64,000 nt of DNA from Anaerohalosphaeraceae bacterium (lineage in GTDB: Bacteria; Planctomycetota; Phycisphaerae; Sedimentisphaerales; Anaerohalosphaeraceae). The stretch covers positions 62,001-126,000 of the forward strand of contig DAOSUR010000004.1 of assembly GCA_035378985.1 (NCBI GenBank), given 5' to 3'. The translations under genes and the position numbers were made by a program. Under the pieces are notes generated by a model that did no database searches, had not been told where the DNA came from, and worked only from the letters and a program-made list of their open reading frames with translations. Of this stretch, positions 16,194 to 24,435 are shown one piece after another (positions within the stretch are counted from its first letter, which is position 1; every line of letters begins with the position of its first letter).

Positions 16194-16594
16194 TTTTTGG
16201 GATCTTCACTTGTCCGTATTAGAGAACTTTAACTGCTTTTCTTTAATACAAGGACTGTGCCAGCCGGACAGATTCTTTTTGGAAATTTTGTAACATATTG
16301 CAGAATAACAAGATGCAATAAAGACACATCCGGAGAACAGGTGGACGGCAGTTCGAGGCAAATTGACCGGAATGGCCGTTTTACAATTTGGAGTCTCGAC
16401 GGAATCTGGGTTTAGAAAGACTGATACGAAAAAACGTCCATTTTGGCCCGGGGGGACCAAAATAGTCGCAGGGCTGACGGAGAAGGAACGGGCATTGATT
16501 TTTTGTTGGGATGTTTGGAAAAAAAGAAAACACGAAGTTTGTTTCCCCGAAGCGGTGCCGGCGGGGTTGTTTCACGCCGAAAAACACTTAGGAA
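16194..16594. other. Intergenic region without a supported gene
   Basis: About 400 bp between the receiver-like gene (start) and dapA (stop), both minus strand. The open frames here are short, lack ribosome-binding sites and have no recognisable sequence. The only structure I see is a short hairpin ATTTTGG/CCAAAAT at about 16440-16461. The promoter for the receiver-like gene should lie near 16200-16330 but no clear -35/-10 pair stands out. Confidence 0.5.
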
Positions 16595-17470
16595 TCAGGA
16601 GAGGATGCCGTATTGGACGAGGATTTCTCTCAGCTGTGTTTTCTGGGCGTCATTCAGAGGAGTCAGCGGGAGGCGCAGCTCTTCTGAAGCCAGATTCAGC
16701 ATAGCCATCGCCGCCTTAATGGGAATCGGATTGGAAGCCAGACCGAGCATGGCCTTGGCGAGAGGGAAGAGTTTTCTGTGCCATTTTCGGGCGGAAACGA
16801 AGTCGCCTTCGAGAATCAAGTCAGTCATGGCTTTTACATCGGCCGGGACTATATTGGCTATCACACTGATGACCCCTTTGCCGCCGACCGAGCAGATGGG
16901 AAGGGTCAGAGAGTCATCTCCGGACAGCACGGTGATATTGCACAGCGAAAGAATTTCGCTGGTCATATCCAGAGAGCCGGTGGCTTCTTTAATGGCGACG
17001 ATGTTTTCAATTTCTGAAAGGCGGGCAACAGTTTGAGGCGTCAGCCCAGTACCGCCGCATCGGCCTGGAATGTTGTAGAGGATAATCGGAATATCTACTT
17101 CTTCTGCAATGGCTTTGAAGTGCTGGTAAAAACCCTCTTGGGTGGGCTTGTTGTAATAAGGGCATACCTGCAGAGAGGCATCGGCCCCGACTTTCCGTGC
17201 AAATGCGGTCAGTTCAATGGCTTCTGCGGTGCTGTTGGAGCCTGTTCCGGCAATCACAGGGACTCGTCCGCCGACGGTTTTGACGACCCATTCGATAACT
17301 TTTTTGTGTTCATCATAGCTGAGGGTGGGGGACTCTCCCGTTGTCCCGACCGGCACGATGCCGTCTGTGCCGTTTTCCAGATGAAACTCCACCAGTTCTT
17401 CGAGGGTTTCAAAATCGACCTGCCCGTCCTGAAAGGGGGTAATAAGCGCTACCATGCTCCCGCTGAACAT
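16595..17470 (-). CDS. dapA: 4-hydroxy-tetrahydrodipicolinate synthase
   Basis: DapA condenses pyruvate with aspartate semialdehyde, the first committed step to lysine and diaminopimelate. The 291-residue protein has the family's Thr pair in GTTGES (42-47), Tyr132 in LYNIPGR, Arg137, and the Schiff-base Lys161 in IVAIKEATG. Length and motifs are standard. It begins 10 bp after pdxJ on the same strand with GGAAG upstream, so the pair forms an operon, although the two pathways are unrelated. Confidence 0.96.
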   Translation of the reverse strand: MFSGSMVALITPFQDGQVDFETLEELVEFHLENGTDGIVPVGTTGESPTLSYDEHKKVIEWVVKTVGGRVPVIAGTGSNSTAEAIELTAFARKVGADASLQVCPYYNKPTQEGFYQHFKAIAEEVDIPIILYNIPGRCGGTGLTPQTVARLSEIENIVAIKEATGSLDMTSEILSLCNITVLSGDDSLTLPICSVGGKGVISVIANIVPADVKAMTDLILEGDFVSARKWHRKLFPLAKAMLGLASNPIPIKAAMAMLNLASEELRLPLTPLNDAQKTQLREILVQYGILS

Positions 17471-17480
17471 TTTTGCTTCC

Positions 17481-18200
17481 TTATTTGTTCTGGAGTAATC
17501 GAATCATTTCTTCCGTCGCCTGCCGCAGACCGACCAGCACAGCTCGCGAGATAATGCTGTGTCCGATATTCAGTTCACAGAGCCCTTCGATCCGGGCGAT
17601 GGGCCGAATGTTGCGGTAGGTTAACCCGTGTCCGGCGTGTACAACCAGCCCGGCGGCAAACGCAATATCCCGTCCGTCCCGCAGCTGATTGAGGGTTTGC
17701 TCAATGGCTTGATCGGTTTTAGCATTGGCGTAAAGGCCTGTATGCAGTTCAACAGCATCACAGCCGGCTTCGGCAGCGGCCGTAATCTGGTTTTCTTGCG
17801 GCAGGATAAAGGCGCTGACAAGAATGCCTTTTTTGTGCATTCTCTTGACGATTTTTTGAATCTGTTTTTGGCATTGTATGCAGTCAAGCCCGCCTTCCGT
17901 CGTCAGTTCGGCCCGATTTTCCGGCACGAGGGTGACCTGGTCCGGGACAATCTGCTCGGCAATCCGGACAATCGGCTCCGCCAGAGACATCTCCAGATTA
18001 AACTTGCAGGCGACGGTTTCCTTTAAAAGACGTACATCTCGGTCATTGATGTGTCTGCGGTCCTGACGGAGGTGGACTGTAATGCCGTTGGCTCCGGCCA
18101 GTTCGCACTCGACGGCCGCCCAAACAGGGTCCGGCTCGTCGGTTTTTCGGGCCTGACGAATCGTTGCTACGTGATCAATGTTTACGTTTAATAAAGCCAT
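17481..18200 (-). CDS. pdxJ: Pyridoxine 5'-phosphate synthase
   Basis: PdxJ closes the pyridoxine ring from 1-deoxyxylulose-5-phosphate and 3-amino-2-oxopropyl phosphate, the last ring-forming step of DXP-dependent vitamin B6 synthesis. The 239-residue TIM-barrel protein shows the family N-terminus LLNVNIDHVATIRQARK, then ITVHLRQDRRHI, the VTLVPE segment and the C-terminal ELNIGHSIISRAVLVGL. It is first in an operon with dapA, and the promoter is visible just upstream. Confidence 0.95.
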   Translation of the reverse strand: MALLNVNIDHVATIRQARKTDEPDPVWAAVECELAGANGITVHLRQDRRHINDRDVRLLKETVACKFNLEMSLAEPIVRIAEQIVPDQVTLVPENRAELTTEGGLDCIQCQKQIQKIVKRMHKKGILVSAFILPQENQITAAAEAGCDAVELHTGLYANAKTDQAIEQTLNQLRDGRDIAFAAGLVVHAGHGLTYRNIRPIARIEGLCELNIGHSIISRAVLVGLRQATEEMIRLLQNK

Positions 18201-18222
18201 TTCAGAACCTTTTAGGGTGGCT

Positions 18223-18250
18223 ATTATACTGTAATCCGGCGGTTCATCAA
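18223..18250 (-). promoter_or_regulatory. Sigma-70-type promoter for pdxJ-dapA
   Basis: On the minus strand, TTGATG and a perfect TATAAT have a 16-bp spacer. The -10 box is 23 bp before the pdxJ start. Confidence 0.7.
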
Positions 18251-18321
18251 GTCTGTATCCGAAAACCCTGTTCAGAATGTTCCCTTCAAATTTCTTGATG
18301 TGTGAATCCGGATAAATTACT

Positions 18322-19065
18322 ATGCCAAGAATGGATTTGCGAGGAAAAACGGCGCTTATTACCGGTTCGACCGGAAAAATCGGGCGGTTTCTGGCGAAAA
18401 CGCTGGCCCAGGAGGGGGTCCAGTGTCTCTGTCAGTATCATCGTCAAGACCGGCTGGCAAATAAGATTGTTCAGGGCATCCGCCGACACGGCGGACGGGC
18501 CTTCGCATTTCAATCGGATTTTCGGGATGCCGAGCAAATCCGCCGGCTGTTTCAGGACGCTCAAAGACACGGTCCAATCGATATTTTGATTCATTCGGCG
18601 GGTCTTTTCGAGAAAACTCTGCTGAAGGACTGCGCGGAACAGCAGATAGAAGACCTGATTCATCTGAATCTTACGATTCCTCTGTTATTGACCCGTTTGT
18701 TTGTAAAGGCCCACCCTTCTTCCGGACGAAAAAAGCCTTTTGCCAAGGTTCTTTTTTTTGCAGATATTGGGGCCCTCCGGCCATGGCGGGACTATTCTGC
18801 TTACTGTGCAGCCAAAGCCGGTTTGACTGCTGCGGCCCGGTCCCTGGCCAAAGAGCTGGCACCCGGCATTACGGTCAATGCAATTGCGCCGGGGATTGTT
18901 GAGGGGGCAATCCGCAATCGCAAAGAAGCGGCTGAGCGGAGGAAAAAAATTCCGACAGGGCGGTTTGTTCTGATGGGGGACTTGATGGAAGCGGTCTTGT
19001 TTCTTCTCAAAACCGACTCGATCACCGGTGAGGTTTTGACAATAGACGGCGGGGCTGTGCTTTAA
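18322..19065 (+). CDS. SDR-family oxidoreductase, pteridine-reductase-like
   Basis: A 247-residue short-chain dehydrogenase/reductase with the cofactor loop TGSTGKIG (14-21), the HSAG motif (91-94) and Tyr161-x3-Lys165 in YSAYCAAK. The usual catalytic Ser, 13 residues before the Tyr, is replaced by Asp148 (FFADIGALRPW). An Asp-Tyr-Lys set with exactly this spacing is known from pteridine reductase PTR1, and FolM is a bacterial relative. A pteridine reductase role is therefore plausible. The next gene, ribBA, includes a GTP cyclohydrolase, which fits loosely. The alternative is a general FabG-like reductase with a lost Ser. Start is ATG at 18322 (a second Met is at codon 4). Confidence 0.7.
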   Translation: MPRMDLRGKTALITGSTGKIGRFLAKTLAQEGVQCLCQYHRQDRLANKIVQGIRRHGGRAFAFQSDFRDAEQIRRLFQDAQRHGPIDILIHSAGLFEKTLLKDCAEQQIEDLIHLNLTIPLLLTRLFVKAHPSSGRKKPFAKVLFFADIGALRPWRDYSAYCAAKAGLTAAARSLAKELAPGITVNAIAPGIVEGAIRNRKEAAERRKKIPTGRFVLMGDLMEAVLFLLKTDSITGEVLTIDGGAVL

Positions 19066-19103
19066 GTCTTTTTTTTAAAAACGCTTACGTATCTGAACAA
19101 ACC

Positions 19104-19132
19104 TTTACATTTTTCGAAGAAGGGGCTATACT
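19104..19132 (+). promoter_or_regulatory. Sigma-70-type promoter for ribBA
   Basis: TTTACA and TATACT are separated by 17 bp, leaving a leader of about 30 nt. That is too short for an FMN riboswitch. Confidence 0.7.
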
Positions 19133-19167
19133 TCTTCTATCTTTTTTGATTGGACGACGAGGTCTGA

Positions 19168-20412
19168 ATGGCGATTTTCAGTGAAATACCGGAAATTCTG
19201 GATGAGCTTCGGCAGGGCCGAATGATTGTCCTGGTGGATGATGAGGACCGGGAGAACGAGGGGGATTTGGTGTGCGCCGCCGAATTGGTAACCCCGGAAA
19301 TTATCAATTTTATGGCCACACACGGACGGGGGCTTATTTGCCTGCCTATGGATGAAGAGTACTGCGATCGGCTGGGGCTTCATCCCCAGTGTACGGAAAA
19401 TACGGCTCGGCTTGGGACGGCGTTTACCGTCAGTATTGATGCGAGGGAAGGCATCACAACAGGCATCAGTGCGGCGGATCGGGCGAGGACTATCCAGGTT
19501 GCCGTATCCCCCAATACTAAGGCGGCTGATTTGGCGCGTCCGGGGCATGTTTTTCCGCTTCGCGCCCGAAAAGGGGGGGTGCTTGTGCGGGCCGGCCAGA
19601 CGGAAGGGGCGGTGGACCTGATGCGTTTGGCGGGTCTAAGGCCGGCGGGGGTTATCTGTGAGATATTAAATGACGATGGGACGATGGCCCGCGTGCCTGA
19701 TTTGGTTGAATACTGCAGGAAGCATTCCCTGAAGATGACAACGGTAGCCAAAGTGATTGAGTATCGTCTTCAGCGGGAACAGCAGGTCCGCCGCATTCAG
19801 CAGGTTCGCCTGCCGACGGATTATGGGGAATTTATTCTAATTGGGTATGAAAGTCCCGGTTCGACAGAGCCGCATCTGGCCCTCTGCAAGGGAGGAGTGG
19901 GGGACTTGGATGAACAGGGAAGGGTCATTGAGCATCCGGAACCGGTCCTGATTCGGGTGCATTCGGAGTGTATGACGGGGGATTTGTTTCATTCGCAGCG
20001 CTGTGAGTGCGGCTATCAGCTGGTTGAGGCGATGAAGCGGATTCAGGCCGAGGGGAAGGGGGCTCTGATTTATCTGCGGCAGGAAGGACGAGGAATCGGT
20101 CTGGCCAACAAGCTTCATGCGTATAAACTTCAGGAACAGGGATATGATACGGTAGAAGCCAATCTCAAGCTGGGCTTCGTGCCGGATAAGCGGGATTATG
20201 GGATTGGGGCTCAAATCTGCCGGGATTTGGGACTTCGAAATGTTCGGATTCTAACGAATAATCCCAAAAAAATCAGCCGGCTGGAGGTTTATGGAATCCA
20301 TATCGTGGAGCAAATCCCTCTGCAGGCCAAGCCGGGTGAACACAATCGGAAATATCTCCACACCAAGAGAGTCCGTCTTGGACATCTTCTTCGTGAAGAT
20401 ATTGATGAGTAA
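19168..20412 (+). CDS. ribBA: Bifunctional 3,4-dihydroxy-2-butanone-4-phosphate synthase / GTP cyclohydrolase II
   Basis: This protein supplies both precursors of riboflavin. Residues 1 to about 200 form the RibB domain, with the metal/substrate loop DDEDRENEGDL near 25-35. Residues about 205-414 form GTP cyclohydrolase II, with the zinc cysteines in HSECMTGDLFHSQRCECG and the GRGIGLANKLHAYKLQ segment. The 414-residue length is normal for the fused enzyme. A good promoter lies just upstream. It overlaps the start of the next, lipoprotein, gene by 8 bp. Confidence 0.96.
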   Translation: MAIFSEIPEILDELRQGRMIVLVDDEDRENEGDLVCAAELVTPEIINFMATHGRGLICLPMDEEYCDRLGLHPQCTENTARLGTAFTVSIDAREGITTGISAADRARTIQVAVSPNTKAADLARPGHVFPLRARKGGVLVRAGQTEGAVDLMRLAGLRPAGVICEILNDDGTMARVPDLVEYCRKHSLKMTTVAKVIEYRLQREQQVRRIQQVRLPTDYGEFILIGYESPGSTEPHLALCKGGVGDLDEQGRVIEHPEPVLIRVHSECMTGDLFHSQRCECGYQLVEAMKRIQAEGKGALIYLRQEGRGIGLANKLHAYKLQEQGYDTVEANLKLGFVPDKRDYGIGAQICRDLGLRNVRILTNNPKKISRLEVYGIHIVEQIPLQAKPGEHNRKYLHTKRVRLGHLLREDIDE

Positions 20413-20923
20413 TCGCAGTCTGCTGCGGCAGTTCATTCCGGAACTTTTTGCGGTGTGTTTTTTGTTTGTGTTGGGGTTGTGCGGCTGTGAATCGCCTCCC
20501 CCCGCTTTTGATATGATTCAGGGGAGCACGGGTTTTCCGCCTGCGTCTGTTCGATTTGGGGGATTGACGCAGATACTCAGGGACCAGGATACAAAGGCAC
20601 CCAAAACCCTTCGTGTTTTTATTGAATTGCGGGACCAGTTTGATTCGAAACTGAAAATTCCTTTTACTCTTCGACTGGAGCTGTATCGCTATGCGCCGTA
20701 CAGTTCCAACCCGAAGGGGACGCATCTGAAAACGTGGACGGATTTTGTGTTGACGGAAGCGAATATCAATAATCTTTATTGGAGGGACTATTTGCGGTCT
20801 TATGAGTTTTTGCTGGAACTGGACGATTCCATTCCGAAGGAAGAGCCGCTTTTGGCGGCGGCGACCTGTTGGACCTCGGCGGGTGTCAGATTGGAAACGG
20901 TTTATGTTTTAACGATAGACTGA
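20405..20923 (+). CDS. Predicted lipoprotein of unknown function
   Basis: A 172-residue exported protein with a membrane-spanning signal ending in the lipobox LCGC (Cys28). The ATG at 20405 overlaps the end of ribBA by 8 bp, which places the signal peptide correctly. Earlier in-frame codons lie deep inside ribBA. The mature part (VRFGGLTQILRDQDTKAPKTL, FTLRLELYRYAPYSSNPKG, YEFLLELDDSIPKEE) looks like a single beta-rich domain. I do not recognise the family. Translational coupling to ribBA may be only positional. Confidence 0.7.
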   Translation: MSNRSLLRQFIPELFAVCFLFVLGLCGCESPPPAFDMIQGSTGFPPASVRFGGLTQILRDQDTKAPKTLRVFIELRDQFDSKLKIPFTLRLELYRYAPYSSNPKGTHLKTWTDFVLTEANINNLYWRDYLRSYEFLLELDDSIPKEEPLLAAATCWTSAGVRLETVYVLTID

Positions 20924-21017
20924 AAACGAAATCAGGAAAAACAATTGATTTTATCGGTCGTTTTTGCCACTATTTCAGTCTTTTCCGGTTGCATAAGAGT
21001 ATGCAGACTTCGGCAGG

Positions 21018-21638
21018 ATGGATGTGAAGGACAACCCAGAGTACCAAAACCAGACTCTTGAAGAAGAGGTTCTTATCAAACGGTCCCAGCGAGGGGATTT
21101 GGAGGCCGCGGGGCTTTTAATTGTCCGGTATCAGGACAGGTTATATAATACAATCCTGAAAATTTGCTCAAACCCTGAAGATGCTGCGGAACTTACCCAG
21201 GAGACGTTTGTCAAAGTATTGGAGAAGATAACAGATTTTCGAGGGAAAAGCAGTTTTTATACCTGGCTCTTTCGAATTGGAGTGAATTTAACATTGAATT
21301 TCTGCAAACGGAGGGGGCGGCTTGTTATGCAGTCGATTGACGGCTCTGGAAGAGACGAGTCAGAACGAGCAACAGCCCGATTATCGGGGTATCTGCTCTG
21401 TCGGGAGAAGGCGGACCCTGTAGGGCTGGCCCAGGATAAGGAGGCCCGCGAGATTGTGCTGAGGGCCTTGGGGCGTTTGGATGAGGAACAGCGGATTGTG
21501 CTTGTTTTGCGAGATATTGAGGGTTTGAGTTATCAGGAAATTGCGGAGATTTTGGATATTGAACTGGGGACCGTCAAAAGCCGAATCAGCCGGGCTCGTG
21601 CGGGGCTGAGAGATATGCTGGAGGCGGTGCTGGCATGA
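21018..21638 (+). CDS. ECF-type RNA polymerase sigma factor (RpoE-like)
   Basis: A 206-residue ECF sigma factor. Region 2 runs from FIKRSQRGD-like LIKRSQRGDLEAAGLLI to NPEDAAELTQETFVKVLEKI and SFYTWLFRIGVNLTLNF. Region 4 runs from LGRLDEEQRIVLVLRDIEGL through SYQEIAEILDIELGTVKSRI. Between them is a longer linker with basic and acidic residues. Its stop overlaps the start of a membrane anti-sigma-like gene by 4 bp (ATGA), the usual coupling of a sigma factor to its inhibitor. Confidence 0.93.
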   Translation: MDVKDNPEYQNQTLEEEVLIKRSQRGDLEAAGLLIVRYQDRLYNTILKICSNPEDAAELTQETFVKVLEKITDFRGKSSFYTWLFRIGVNLTLNFCKRRGRLVMQSIDGSGRDESERATARLSGYLLCREKADPVGLAQDKEAREIVLRALGRLDEEQRIVLVLRDIEGLSYQEIAEILDIELGTVKSRISRARAGLRDMLEAVLA

Positions 21639-22645
21639 ACGAGCAAGAGCGGGAACAAGTTGATTCTCTGATACACGGCTTTCTGGACGGCGAACTGAAT
21701 GAACGCCAGCGGACGGAACTGAAGCGTCTGGCGCAGCACAATCCGGTGATTCGCAAGGAGCTGCATGCTTTGTTCCGGCAGAAAGAGCTGCTGGGAGCGC
21801 TGCCGATTGAAAAGGCGCCGGACGGACTGAAGGATGAGGTGCTTGTTCGATTGGAACGTCGGCTGATTCTGAGTTCGGAAACGGCTGTACCGAGCAGTCG
21901 AATCGGGCGTCTTCGTATGGTCCTCCGGTGGACCGCTGCCGCGGCAGCGATGGTGCTGCTGCCTTTGGCGATATTGGGTTTGCTGGTGCTCCAGATTGTT
22001 CAGCCCCCTGAACCGACGGCTGGACCTGCCGTTTCCGTGCAGGGACAAGCGGCGGAATCTCTTCCGGACAAAGCGGTGTCCGAGTTGAAGGAAGAAACCG
22101 TTCTGGTCCTGGGCAATCTGAGACTTTTGACGGACCAGCCGATCGCTGTGAATGATTCGATTAAAAAGGCCGTTGTGTCGCATAAACTTCTCTCCTCGGC
22201 TTCGTCGGAACGTTTTGAGGACCGTGCTGTTTATCGCATTCAGTGCCCTCAGGGACAAATGCTGTCTTTTATGAAAACCCTCGAATCGGTCTGGGAACTC
22301 TGTTCGAAGCAGCAGTTTGTACTGGCGGACGGGGAATCCTCCGTTTCGAGGTCTGTTGTGGTGGAAGGGATTCGGCCGGACCAGATGGAGGAACTGATTC
22401 GTCAAACGAGTCCCTCTCGTCTGCTGACGGCCGCGTCGCACCTGGAACGGGTGAATCGGCGCGGGCTTTCGGATGCGGCGATTCGTGTGCCGGCGGAAGA
22501 AACCGGAGAAGGGGAAAAGACTCTTTTGCCGGTTGAGCCGAGACTGGCCTGGGAAAAAGAACAGACGGCGGAAGAGTCTTCGGTATCGGGAGGGCCGGTT
22601 GTTGTTCTTGTCATCGAAGTAAGAAATCTGACGGAAAAGAAATAA
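21635..22645 (+). CDS. Putative membrane anti-sigma factor with a large extracytoplasmic domain
   Basis: A 336-residue protein. The cytoplasmic part begins EQVDSLIHGFLDGELNERQR, a start typical of anti-sigma proteins, but lacks the HxxxCxxC zinc site. One membrane segment lies at about 96-122 (AAAAAMVLLPLAILGLLVLQ). About 210 residues follow outside, with a block (VYRIQCPQGQMLSFMKTLES) that looks folded but is not recognised. It starts within the stop codon of the ECF sigma gene, which is the main reason for the assignment. The outer domain presumably receives the signal. Confidence 0.7.
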   Translation: MNEQEREQVDSLIHGFLDGELNERQRTELKRLAQHNPVIRKELHALFRQKELLGALPIEKAPDGLKDEVLVRLERRLILSSETAVPSSRIGRLRMVLRWTAAAAAMVLLPLAILGLLVLQIVQPPEPTAGPAVSVQGQAAESLPDKAVSELKEETVLVLGNLRLLTDQPIAVNDSIKKAVVSHKLLSSASSERFEDRAVYRIQCPQGQMLSFMKTLESVWELCSKQQFVLADGESSVSRSVVVEGIRPDQMEELIRQTSPSRLLTAASHLERVNRRGLSDAAIRVPAEETGEGEKTLLPVEPRLAWEKEQTAEESSVSGGPVVVLVIEVRNLTEKK

Positions 22646-22652
22646 TAGGCAA

Positions 22653-23213
22653 ATGGGAAACTCGGCATCGGTTCTTTTGACTCCCTCGGCGTGCTGCCTT
22701 GTCCTGGTTGATATCCAGGAGAAACTGGCGGCTGTGATGAGCGATAAGGAGAAGATGATTGCCCGCTGCAGTATCCTTTTGCGTACGGCGAAGGCGCTGA
22801 ATATTCCCGTTTTGTGGTGCGAGCAGGCGCCGCGTGCGCTGGGGTCGACGGTGCGTGAACTGCGTGAACTGCTGGAGGGCGAGAAGCCGTTTGAGAAGAC
22901 CTCGTTCAGCTGCTGCGGAGCGGAAGGTTTCTTTCGGAAGCTGGAGTCAACGCAATCCTCGGCGGTTCTTTTGTGCGGGATCGAAGCCCATGTATGTGTG
23001 TTTCAGACAGCCGTTGAACTGCTCAATCGCGGGCTGAATGTCCATGTGATTGCGGATGCGGTTTCTTCGAGGACCGAGGAAAACAAGGCCATCGGGCTTG
23101 GGCGGATGTCGGCGGCAGGGGCGGTTATCAATTCGACCGAGATGGTGCTGTTTGAGCTGCTACGGGATGCCCGTCATGAGCGGTTCAAAGAATTGGCTGC
23201 ATTGATTAAGTAG
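22653..23213 (+). CDS. Isochorismatase-family cysteine hydrolase
   Basis: A 186-residue alpha/beta hydrolase with the catalytic triad visible: Asp20 (LVLVDIQEKL), Lys82 (PFEKTSFS) and Cys115 (CGIEAHVCVFQTA). The cis-peptide GIEAHVC motif is typical of the YcaC-like group, whose natural substrates are mostly unknown. It follows the anti-sigma gene by 7 bp and so could belong to its regulon, although no strong ribosome-binding site is visible. Confidence 0.85.
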   Translation: MGNSASVLLTPSACCLVLVDIQEKLAAVMSDKEKMIARCSILLRTAKALNIPVLWCEQAPRALGSTVRELRELLEGEKPFEKTSFSCCGAEGFFRKLESTQSSAVLLCGIEAHVCVFQTAVELLNRGLNVHVIADAVSSRTEENKAIGLGRMSAAGAVINSTEMVLFELLRDARHERFKELAALIK

Positions 23214-23718
23214 GAACACATTTCCTGAAAATCCTTCACAGGGGCTCGGAGGCGGGGTCGTTGTGGACATTTGGTAAATGGGAAATTGCGAGTTTTAAAA
23301 AAGCTGTAAATGGATTTTTTATTTAACCACGGAATTTACACGGATGGACCCGGATTAAAAAAATGAAGAAATAAGAATGAAGAAAAGCGGCCAAATTCCA
23401 GGAGCCAGACTCCAGCAGCCAGCAGGCGGAAGAAATCCAAAGCACAAAGTTCCAAACTCTAAAAATCTCGAAATTTGAAAAAAACAGGGAGATGGCAGGG
23501 CAGAAGGTAGAAAGAAGGGATTGTTGACAAAGAAAGGGGTGTTTTATAAGATGACGCCCCAGAAAGAGGCAAGGAGAGATGTCTGCCGACCTTCTGAAGT
23601 AAGCACAATCTGTTTTAGGAAGGTGTTGAGCGGCAGGAAATAATTTTTGTACCAGGTATCCGGATTTGTTATCGGCAGGCGTTCTCCATTTGCTCTTGGA
23701 AAAGAAGGGGAATTTCCT
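23214..23718. other. Intergenic region with degenerate low-complexity repeats
   Basis: About 500 bp without a supported gene. At 23323-23400 it carries an ACCACGGAATTTACACGGAT-type repeat followed by GAAGAAATAAGAATGAAG words. At 23395-23480 there are short recurring words such as CCAGGAGCCAGACTCCAGCAGCC and AATCCAAAGCACAAAGTTCC. Similar A/G-rich words recur at about 24985-25030 on the far side of the next gene pair. Such sequences look like degraded intergenic repeats and not like coding DNA. Confidence 0.55.
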
Positions 23719-24435
23719 GTGCAAGAAGAGAAGACAAGATATCGAACTCTCAAGTCCGGATTCCTTCTGCTTGCGGCGCTGTTTGCGGCGACGAATATCG
23801 CCAAGTTTCTCCATGAAATCGTGCACGCTCTCGGCGCCTGGAGCACCGGCGGCATCGTGCGCGGACTTGTCATTCATCCTTTTTCCTGGTCTTATGCGAT
23901 CGCCGTTTCTCCTCGTGATGATATAATGCTCTGGGCCGGTTCGATTCTGGGCAGTCTTTTCGGGATTCTGATTACCTTCTCCGTGTTCAAATGGCGCAGC
24001 GGCTGTCTTTTGATTCCTCTGCTGGTTGGTCCTGTCACCTGCCTTTGCAACGGGAGTTATCTGGTGCTGGGAAGTGTTTTTGGTCTGGCCGGGGACGGTT
24101 CCGTTCTGGCGGCCCGGTATGCACCCGCCGGCGTTGTGGCCGCCGTTGGACTGCTGATGCTTTGTGCGGGAATGCTGTTGGCGTTCCTGATTATCCCGGA
24201 ACTCGGGTTTGGTGCGGCCGACGGCATTGCCCATCGAACAGCGGTTTTGGCTGTTTTCTGCGGCGGCAGCCGGCATCGGACTGCTGGTTTTTGCCGGCTT
24301 GTCTTTTTGGCTTCAGCAAAGACTGTCCGGGCTCCGAAACCGGCTGCCTGCGAGAATCAGCCGGCGTGCAGTGCTGGCCCATCAGGGAATCGCCGTTTTT
24401 CTGCTGGCTGTTCTGTTGATTCAGCTGGGATATAA
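23719..24435 (+). CDS. Membrane protein with HExxH motif (M50-like site), 5' part of an apparently frameshifted gene
   Basis: From the GTG at 23719 (AAGAAGGGG upstream) this frame encodes a polytopic membrane protein. HEIVHALG sits at residues 32-39 in the first membrane region, which is the HExxH zinc site of M50-type intramembrane proteases. Three or four more hydrophobic segments follow up to about residue 160 (LLMLCAGMLLAFLIIPELG). After about 24210 the frame turns into Cys/Ala/Gly-rich sequence without membrane character. The frame at 24209-25009 takes over with a membrane segment. I read this as one gene interrupted by a +1 shift near GGGTTTGG (about 24201-24210). Two overlapping genes are the alternative. 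Confidence 0.55.
   Translation: MQEEKTRYRTLKSGFLLLAALFAATNIAKFLHEIVHALGAWSTGGIVRGLVIHPFSWSYAIAVSPRDDIMLWAGSILGSLFGILITFSVFKWRSGCLLIPLLVGPVTCLCNGSYLVLGSVFGLAGDGSVLAARYAPAGVVAAVGLLMLCAGMLLAFLIIPELGFGAADGIAHRTAVLAVFCGGSRHRTAGFCRLVFLASAKTVRAPKPAACENQPACSAGPSGNRRFSAGCSVDSAGI

Noticed and set aside
16206..16460. 84-codon frame on - upstream of the receiver-like gene
   Set aside because: No start signal and no recognisable sequence.
19066..19167. FMN riboswitch upstream of ribBA
   Set aside because: A promoter occupies the gap and the leader is only about 30 nt.
20291..20404. N-terminal extension of the lipoprotein gene into ribBA
   Set aside because: Would put 38 residues before the signal peptide; the ATG at 20405 fits.
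23323..23540. Insertion sequence remnant
   Set aside because: No transposase fragment or terminal inverted repeats, only short low-complexity words.
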